NCBI GenBank assembly: GCA_030433225.1
Contig: JAUIMD010000138.1
Coordinates: 1 to 5,939 of the forward strand
Length of the DNA stretch: 5,939 nucleotides
Direction: 5' to 3'
DNA from: Bacteroidia bacterium
GTDB lineage: Bacteria; Bacteroidota; Bacteroidia; Bacteroidales; UBA5342
The position numbers were made by a program, and so were the translations under genes. The notes under the pieces were generated by a model, which saw only the letters and a program-made list of their open reading frames with translations, made no database searches and was not told the origin of the DNA. Below are positions 1 through 4,462 of the stretch, piece after piece. Position 1 is the stretch's first letter; each line of letters begins with the position of its first letter.

Positions 1-2023
1 GCTGCTGCAACCCCTCTGCGGCTTTTTCTTTAAACAGGTTGGCAGCATCTCTGGTTTCCGAGCCCGTAAGGCGCACATATTGGGGATCCAAATCACGAAT
101 AAAACGACTGGGGCGACAAAACGTAGGAGCCCCATATTTAAAGCGTGACTTGGCAAATGAAATGATACAGTTTTCTTCTGCGCGCGTAATGGCAACATAA
201 AATAGGCGGCGCTCCTCTTCCAGGTCCTTCGTGCTATCAACGGACCGGGGCGAGGGAAACAGGTCTTCTTCCATACCCACAATAAACACGTTTTTATATT
301 CCAGCCCCTTGCTGGCGTGCACGGTCATAAGCGTAACCTTGTTTTTGTCTTCTTCTTTCTCCGTGTCTTTATCCGTTATAAGAGCCACTTCCTGCAAAAA
401 ATCAGTAAGGGTGGAGGACTCATCCTGTTCTTTGCGGGTTTCGGTAAAATCTTTCAGGGCATTTAAAAGTTCATCGATGTTTTCTTTTTTGCTAATGGAC
501 TCTACGGATGTGTCACCCTTAAATTCCGTATAAATACCCGAGCTGTGGATGATATCATAGGCAATGTCATAGGCGTTTAACGTTACCAGGTTTTGCTGGT
601 AGGATTGTACCAACTCTACAAACGAATTTATTTTTGATTGTGTGCCTTTATTGATATTTACCTGGTGCGCAAGAGGAGATTTGGCAATTTCCCACAAGGG
701 TTTTTCGTTTTGTAGGGCGGCCTCATATAGTTTATCGAGCGTGGTTTTGCCAATGCCCCTGGCCGGGTAATTAATGATGCGTTTAAATGCTTCATCATCG
801 GCAGTGTTGTTAATGAGGCGAAAATAGGCAATAATGTCTTTTATTTCTTTGCGATCGTAAAACGACAGGCCTCCGTATATTTTATAAGGAATGTTGCGTT
901 TTCTCAACGCTTCTTCCATTACCCTCGATTGGGCATTGGTTCGGTATAAAATGGCAAATTCATTAAACCTGTAGTGCTCGGTCAAGTGCATTTCGTGTAT
1001 GGCACTGGCCGTTGCATAGCCCTCTTCCATGTCAGAATATGCCCCGAGTACCTTGATTTTATTTCCCTCCTGCTTTTCAGAAAAGTTCTGTTTTTTAAAT
1101 TGCTCCTTGTTTTTGTTAATCAGGGCATTTGCTACGTTAACAATGGTTTGGGTGGAACGGTAGTTTTGCTCCAGCTTAAATACCTTGCAATTTTTAAAGT
1201 CGGTAGGAAATTTAAGGATGTTATCCAGTTTTGCGCCCCTGAACGAATAAATGCTTTGTGCATCGTCGCCAACCACACATACGTTGTTGTGTTTTTCTGC
1301 TAATTTACGCGTTATCAGGTTTTGCGACAGGTTGGTGTCCTGGTACTCATCCACCAAAACATATCGAAACTGCTGCTGGTATTTCTCCAGTACATCCTGG
1401 TGGTTTTTAAACAACAGGTTGGTGTATAATAGCAAATCGTCAAAGTCCATGGCTCCGGCATTGCGGCACCTGTTCATATAAATAAGATAAATGTCTTTTA
1501 AAAGCGGAACTTTATTAAACCTGTCGTACTCGGTAAATGCCGGGTTTTCTGCATACGCTTTGGGCAAAATCAGGCTGTTTTTGGCCATCGAAATGCGCGA
1601 AAGCAACATGCCGGGTTTGTAGGTTTTGTCATCCAGTTTTAAATCTTTTACAATTGCCTTTAAAAGGGATTTGGAATCGGTAGTATCGTAAATGGTAAAG
1701 GCCGAAGGAAATCCGAGTTTATCACTTTCCTGGCGTAATATCCTTGAAAAAATAGAATGAAAAGTGCCCATCCAAAGATAGCGGGCCAAATGTGGTCCGG
1801 TTAACAGGGTAATGCGTTCTTTCATTTCCCTGGCCGCCTTGTTGGTAAAAGTTAGTGCTAATATGGAAGAAGGGGCATAGCCGTTTTCTAGCAGGTAGGC
1901 GATTTTATAGGTTAAAACCCGGGTTTTACCTGACCCGGCACCGGCAATAACTAATGATGGGCCGCTTGTGTGCGTTACCGCCTCGTGTTGTATTTTATTT
2001 AAATCGTTGAGAAATGTGAGCAC
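1..2023 (-). CDS. uvrD: UvrD/PcrA-type superfamily 1A ATP-dependent 3'-5' DNA helicase, C-terminus cut by window edge
   Basis: 674 codons are visible, read continuously from a GTG at 2023-2021 to the window edge. Seen motifs: Q-motif Gln12; Walker A with Lys33-Thr34; DEYQD (225-229), the Walker B/motif II; GDDAQSIYSFRG around Asp253-Asp254-Gln256 (motif III); QNYR ending at Arg289 (motif IV); GGLSFYDRKE at 384-393, typical of the 2B region; TVHASKGLE around His569 (motif V); and VAITRA with Arg614 (motif VI). This family unwinds DNA 3'-5' in nucleotide excision and mismatch repair and in clearing stalled forks, in the cytoplasm. The missing tail is probably of the order of 100 residues, judged from family length. 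The start follows the pattern FLNDLNxxQ seen in relatives. An in-frame TTG at 2041 is less likely because it lies inside the -7 box. No SD sequence precedes the start. Rep is the main alternative, but the 2B signature favours UvrD/PcrA. The gene looks intact where visible. Confidence 0.95.
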   Translation of the reverse strand, partial: MLTFLNDLNKIQHEAVTHTSGPSLVIAGAGSGKTRVLTYKIAYLLENGYAPSSILALTFTNKAAREMKERITLLTGPHLARYLWMGTFHSIFSRILRQESDKLGFPSAFTIYDTTDSKSLLKAIVKDLKLDDKTYKPGMLLSRISMAKNSLILPKAYAENPAFTEYDRFNKVPLLKDIYLIYMNRCRNAGAMDFDDLLLYTNLLFKNHQDVLEKYQQQFRYVLVDEYQDTNLSQNLITRKLAEKHNNVCVVGDDAQSIYSFRGAKLDNILKFPTDFKNCKVFKLEQNYRSTQTIVNVANALINKNKEQFKKQNFSEKQEGNKIKVLGAYSDMEEGYATASAIHEMHLTEHYRFNEFAILYRTNAQSRVMEEALRKRNIPYKIYGGLSFYDRKEIKDIIAYFRLINNTADDEAFKRIINYPARGIGKTTLDKLYEAALQNEKPLWEIAKSPLAHQVNINKGTQSKINSFVELVQSYQQNLVTLNAYDIAYDIIHSSGIYTEFKGDTSVESISKKENIDELLNALKDFTETRKEQDESSTLTDFLQEVALITDKDTEKEEDKNKVTLMTVHASKGLEYKNVFIVGMEEDLFPSPRSVDSTKDLEEERRLFYVAITRAEENCIISFAKSRFKYGAPTFCRPSRFIRDLDPQYVRLTGSETRDAANLFKEKAAEGLQQ

Positions 2024-2038
2024 GCGCTTTTTAAGGTT

Positions 2039-2069
2039 CAAATATACAAGTTGAAGGGGAGGAATTCAA
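2039..2069 (-). promoter_or_regulatory. Bacteroidota-type promoter of the helicase gene
   Basis: On the minus strand a TTG (2069-2067) is followed after exactly 20 bases by TATATTTG (2046-2039). This fits the known Bacteroidota primary sigma pattern, TTG near -33 and TAnnTTTG near -7. Transcription would start near 2035, giving a 5' leader of only about 12 nt before the GTG start. That short leader argues against the upstream TTG codon as start. The call rests on motif match only. Confidence 0.6.
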
Positions 2070-2076
2070 TTTGTAA

Positions 2077-2110
2077 CCGGCAATTATTTATTTTTCCAAC
2101 AATTTGCCGG
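2077..2110. repeat. 7-bp inverted repeat CCGGCAA / TTGCCGG, 20-nt spacer
   Basis: CCGGCAA (2077-2083) and TTGCCGG (2104-2110) are perfect reverse complements around an AT-rich 20-nt spacer. A further GCCGG sits at 2114-2118. The repeat starts 8 bases behind the -33 element of the helicase promoter, so it could be an operator. No T-run follows on either strand, so it is not a typical intrinsic terminator. Confidence 0.4.
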
Positions 2111-2256
2111 GTAGCCGGTAAAGGTAGGCTTTGTAGAAATTCCAAAGGATTTAAGAAGGTGCAGTCGACATACCTAACAGGGAATAATGCAAAATGTAGA
2201 ATGTTGAAAGTGTCTGGTATAGAGGGGTATATGGCTGGTTTTGATATGCAATAGTT

Positions 2257-2269
2257 GTGTGCTGCACAC
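2257..2269. repeat. 13-bp palindrome GTGTGC-T-GCACAC
   Basis: This is a perfect 6-1-6 inverted repeat. It lies about 60 bases upstream of the start predicted for the small RNA. The single-base centre suits a protein-binding DNA site better than an RNA hairpin. No factor can be named from the sequence. Confidence 0.35.
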
Positions 2270-2299
2270 TTAACATTATTTATATTGGCTTAATCGCAG

Positions 2300-2324
2300 T
2301 TAACACTGTTAAGGTGTATATTTG
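2300..2324 (+). promoter_or_regulatory. -7 box of the candidate small RNA with an adjacent TTAAC palindrome
   Basis: TATATTTG at 2317-2324 matches the Bacteroidota -7 consensus and would start transcription near 2328-2330. Just upstream, TTAAC-ACT-GTTAA (2300-2312) is a perfect 5-3-5 inverted repeat lying where a regulator would touch the core promoter. No TTG is found at the expected -33 distance; the nearest, at 2286-2288 within TTGG, is too far away. The promoter may therefore need an activator bound to the palindrome. That last point is inference. Confidence 0.5.
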
Positions 2325-2328
2325 TAGT

Positions 2329-2428
2329 GTTCTTTGATTCGGTACTCAAAGAACGCAAGCTTTTTCATAAGGTTTAGGTTTAGGTTAATAGGGCAGGGGG
2401 GATGAGCCATCATCTCCCCTGTTTTTTT
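2329..2428 (+). ncRNA. Candidate small non-coding RNA, about 100 nt
   Basis: Three signals line up. A -7 box (2317-2324) predicts a start at about 2329. A perfect 9-bp hairpin begins exactly there: GTTCTTTGA (2329-2337), 8-nt loop, TCAAAGAAC (2346-2354). An intrinsic terminator ends the unit at 2394-2428. Between the hairpins lies a mostly unpaired stretch (2355-2393) with GGTTTA repeated at 2371 and 2377 and a partial third copy at 2383. No reading frame of note is present. It lacks the conserved SRP RNA core, and at about 100 nt it is shorter than usual 6S RNA, so neither is called. It resembles a free-standing trans-acting small RNA. It could instead be a leader or attenuator whose gene was lost, or an rRNA-leader relic, given the boxA-like TGTTCTTTGA at 2328-2337. 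I do not recognise the family. Confidence 0.55.
2394..2428 (+). terminator. Strong intrinsic terminator
   Basis: CAGGGGGGATGA (2394-2405) pairs with TCATCTCCCCTG (2410-2421) over 12 bp with one G-U wobble and a GCCA tetraloop. Seven T residues follow (2422-2428). The opposite strand has no T-run after the stem, so it works in the plus direction only. No plus-strand protein gene lies upstream, so its natural substrate is the small RNA. Confidence 0.85.
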
Positions 2429-2648
2429 ATTCATTCTTTCCAAATATCTACTTCCCTTTACATAGCTTTAATGCGTTACCTTACTGTAGTATTGTGCCTT
2501 TTTCATTAACGTAATGCATTTTCCAATGGGCATAGCTAAGCGCTATCCGGAATTCATTCTATTCTTATTCGTGTACCCGATGGAATGATCGTATGGTAAG
2601 CTAACCGAACAGGTGGCATAATTCATCCGTATTTTAATTTCAACTAAA

Positions 2649-2693
2649 TGTTAAAATGTGAAGCTAATTGTGTTAAAATCAACAATTATTAGC
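2649..2693. repeat. Direct repeat TGTTAAAAT x2 and interleaved inverted repeat upstream of the SUMF1 operon
   Basis: TGTTAAAAT occurs at 2649-2657 and again at 2671-2679. The offset of 22 bases is about two helical turns. Overlapping the second copy, AATTGT (2666-2671) and ACAATT (2682-2687) form a perfect inverted repeat, with GCT (2663-2665) and AGC (2691-2693) as outer arms. The block ends about 30 bases before the -7 box at 2724, a plausible activator or repressor position. In AT-rich DNA some of this could be chance. Confidence 0.35.
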
Positions 2694-2723
2694 ATTAAGT
2701 TAACATAAATATAAATATAGTGT

Positions 2724-2731
2724 TATATTTG
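2724..2731 (+). promoter_or_regulatory. Probable -7 box for the SUMF1 gene pair
   Basis: TATATTTG matches the Bacteroidota -7 consensus exactly. It would give a 5' leader of roughly 145 nt. No TTG stands at the expected -33 spacing (positions 2701-2703 read TAA), so it may be weak or activator-dependent. A weaker alternative is TTTG at 2806-2809 followed by an imperfect AT-rich -7 region near 2828. Confidence 0.45.
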
Positions 2732-2732
2732 T

Positions 2733-2790
2733 GTTGATTATATATGTGTGCAAAAATCAACTGTATCTCTTTAAGAGGTTGTATTGTTGA
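2733..2790 (+). promoter_or_regulatory. Leader segment with two competing short hairpins
   Basis: GTTGATT (2733-2739) can pair with AATCAAC (2755-2761). The same TCAAC (2757-2761) can pair instead with GTTGA (2786-2790), enclosing CTCTT-T-AAGAG (a small palindrome in the loop). A T-rich tract follows (2791-2820). This layout could allow alternative folds, but the stems are short and I do not recognise any riboswitch class. Confidence 0.25.
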
Positions 2791-2831
2791 CTTTTATGGT
2801 TGGTTTTTGTGGTTTTTTCTGTGTTAATATA

Positions 2832-2868
2832 AATTGAATATCGCGTATCTGATACGTGATGTTAAATT
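2832..2868 (+). promoter_or_regulatory. Long hairpin just before the first SUMF1 start codon
   Basis: As RNA this folds into a 12-bp stem (2837-2848 with 2852-2863, two G-U pairs) closed by a CTG loop. A single G/A mismatch and four further AATT/AATT pairs extend it. It ends 14 nt before the ATG at 2883. Its DNA core CGTATC-T-GATACG (2844-2856) is also a perfect 6-1-6 palindrome, so it could act as an operator or as a translation or stability element. There is no T-run, so it is not a standard terminator. Confidence 0.5.
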
Positions 2869-2882
2869 AAAATGTTGATAAA

Positions 2883-4403
2883 ATGAGAACGCTAAGCCTG
2901 GTAATATTTGCCTTTGGAATCTTCGCAACTTCCATCGCGCAAAGTTACATTCAAATTGTATCGGAGCCTGATATTAAGGTTTTTATTGATGGTAAATTTA
3001 AAGGTGTTACCAATGCCGATTTAGGTGGTTTTATTGTGGAAGGCCTGCAGGCAGGTGAATACGCCGTAAAGTTGGTTAAAGAAGACTGCATCCCTCAATT
3101 GGGAAATGTAAAGTTGAATTATGGAGATGTGCATGTGTACACCTCCAAACCATTTGCTCCCAAAATTTCTATCGCACAAAGCGGGAATAAAAACCAATCC
3201 GCTGAAGTATATAAAAAAATGTTGGACATGCAGGTGAAAACCGGCTCCCTTAAAATTCAATCCCTTCCTGTGCAAATTCAAATCAGTATTCCCGGAGCTG
3301 GAATTACCAGCCAGAAAACAGATGATAAGTGGCTGGCTAATGAGGTAGTGGCCGGATCGTATCCGGTTACCTATAGCTGGCGGGGATACGAATTAAAGGA
3401 TACCCTGACTATTAGTCCTTATGCTGAAACGTTTGTTTTTGTTGATATGCTGAAGTTGTCGGTTGAAGACCGTACGCAGGAACAAAAATCAGTAGTTAAG
3501 AAGGAACAACCGGAAGTAGATACGGAGAAGGCTGCTATTAGCGTTGCACCCGTAAAAACAAGTGCCGCACCTGTACCTGCCGAGAGCGCTCCTGCACTAC
3601 CTGCAGAGGCAGAAAATCGTCCCGGGGCATCACAACTTTCAGGCCTTGCGCCAGAAATGGACCTGAAAGGGGTGGAAATGGTGTTGGTTGAAGGGGGCGA
3701 ATTTAAGATGGGATCCGGCGAATTTGAAAAAGACGAACAGCCCATACATGCTGTCAAATTAGGCAGTTTCTATATGAGCAAATATGAGGTAACCAATGCT
3801 CAATACTGTGTTTTTTTAAACGAAATAGGTGCAGATGAAGATGCCTCTTATAACGGACAGGAGTACCTTGATATTAAAAGCAGAGATGCGGAGATAAAAT
3901 ACGAGTATGGACAGTTTGTGCCCGCCGAAGGAAAAGAGAATTTTCCCGTTTCTTATGTGAATTGGTACGGCGCAGATGCCTACTGTACCTGGCTTGGAGG
4001 CCGTTTGCCCTATGAAGCGGAATGGGAATTTGCAGCCCGGGGAGGAAATCAGAGTAGCGGTTATAAATATGCTGGCGATCGCAGTGTGAGCCGCATTGGC
4101 TGGTACGATCTGGTGTCGAAGCAGAGCCCTCGCGAAGTAGGCCGTAAGCAGGCAAATGAATTGGGTATTTTTGATATGAGCGGAAATGTATGGGAATGGT
4201 GTAATGATTGGTATGATAAGGATTATTACGAAAAAAGCCCGGTTTTAAACCCACCCGGACCTGAAGAAGGAGCCGAAAAGGTGATCCGGGGCGGTAGTTT
4301 CTTCAGTATGGCCGATATATGCCGCGTTACCAATCGGGCAACGCTTGCCGCAAAAGTAAATGATATGGAAATGGGGTTTCGTGTATGTAAACCCATTCGA
4401 TAG
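2883..4403 (+). CDS. Exported PEGA-PEGA-SUMF1 (FGE-sulfatase domain) protein, first paralogue
   Basis: 506 residues. A signal peptide (1-19) ends SIA before Gln20, with no lipobox. Residues 20-88 resemble a PEGA beta domain (SEPDIKVFIDGKFKG, then LQAGEY). Residues 119-190 form a second, weaker copy. A Pro/Ala/Glu-rich linker spans about 191-262. The C-terminal SUMF1 domain (about 264-503) shows MVLVEGGEFKMGS, GGRLPYEAEWEFAARGG (372-388), DMSGNVWEWC (431-440), RGGS (469-472) and a closing GFRVCK. True FGE converts a sulfatase Cys to formylglycine using two copper-binding Cys; here the aligned pair is Ser475 and Cys480, so catalysis is doubtful. GldJ and GldK of gliding motility share this domain type in the phylum but are lipoproteins and, to my knowledge, lack PEGA. 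The ATG has no SD sequence, only an A-rich leader. It is followed after 59 bases by a paralogue, probably co-transcribed. Role inferred: envelope or periplasmic binding or scaffold protein. Confidence 0.9.
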   Translation: MRTLSLVIFAFGIFATSIAQSYIQIVSEPDIKVFIDGKFKGVTNADLGGFIVEGLQAGEYAVKLVKEDCIPQLGNVKLNYGDVHVYTSKPFAPKISIAQSGNKNQSAEVYKKMLDMQVKTGSLKIQSLPVQIQISIPGAGITSQKTDDKWLANEVVAGSYPVTYSWRGYELKDTLTISPYAETFVFVDMLKLSVEDRTQEQKSVVKKEQPEVDTEKAAISVAPVKTSAAPVPAESAPALPAEAENRPGASQLSGLAPEMDLKGVEMVLVEGGEFKMGSGEFEKDEQPIHAVKLGSFYMSKYEVTNAQYCVFLNEIGADEDASYNGQEYLDIKSRDAEIKYEYGQFVPAEGKENFPVSYVNWYGADAYCTWLGGRLPYEAEWEFAARGGNQSSGYKYAGDRSVSRIGWYDLVSKQSPREVGRKQANELGIFDMSGNVWEWCNDWYDKDYYEKSPVLNPPGPEEGAEKVIRGGSFFSMADICRVTNRATLAAKVNDMEMGFRVCKPIR

Positions 4404-4405
4404 TA

Positions 4406-4437
4406 AAATGCGCCAAACAAGCTAATGGGGTGCATTT
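4406..4437 (+). repeat. Hairpin in the gap between the two paralogues
   Basis: AAATGCGCC (4406-4414) pairs with GGTGCATTT (4429-4437) over 9 bp including one G-U, with a 14-nt loop. It begins three bases after the stop codon and is not followed by a T-run. It is more likely an mRNA-stability or partial attenuation element than a full terminator, so the two genes can still share a transcript. Confidence 0.4.
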
Positions 4438-4462
4438 AACCCAAACACAAAACAATACAGTT

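Larger units (their letters stand above)
2024..2882. other. Intergenic region of about 860 bases between divergent genes
   Basis: No convincing protein gene lies here on either strand. Bases 2024-2070 hold the helicase promoter. Bases 2077-2110 and 2257-2312 hold inverted repeats. Bases 2317-2428 hold a candidate small RNA gene with promoter and terminator. In 2429-2648 I see nothing I can name: AT-rich sequence with no start-stop frame worth calling. Bases 2649-2882 carry repeats, a -7 box and a hairpin-rich leader for the downstream SUMF1 gene. A 67-codon TTG-initiated frame at 2051-2254 has no recognisable protein character. Confidence 0.75.

Noticed and set aside
231..1481. Plus-strand frames opposite the helicase gene
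   Set aside because: They are antisense to a well-supported coding region whose frame runs unbroken through all helicase motifs; their translations look like shadow frames.
2051..2254. 67-codon plus-strand frame starting with TTG
   Set aside because: Rare start, no SD or promoter in place, no recognisable protein character, and it overlaps the inverted repeat behind the helicase promoter.
2329..2428. SRP RNA, tmRNA or 6S RNA identity for the small RNA
   Set aside because: The SRP core tetraloop region is absent, the unit is far too short for tmRNA, and it lacks the long bulged hairpin of 6S RNA.
2872..2886. Four-codon frame whose TGA overlaps the ATG of the first SUMF1 gene
   Set aside because: The ATGA overlap could suggest translational coupling, but four codons without an SD sequence in AT-rich DNA are easily due to chance.
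4270..4403. Diversity-generating retroelement target (C-type-lectin-like variable region at a SUMF1 C-terminus)
   Set aside because: The fold type fits, but the 3' end lacks the Asn-codon-rich variable stretch, and no template repeat or reverse transcriptase is in the window.
2883..4403. Assignment as gliding motility protein GldJ or GldK
   Set aside because: Those are lipoproteins with a lipobox Cys and, to my knowledge, no PEGA-like domains; this protein has a signal peptidase I-type site and two PEGA-like domains.
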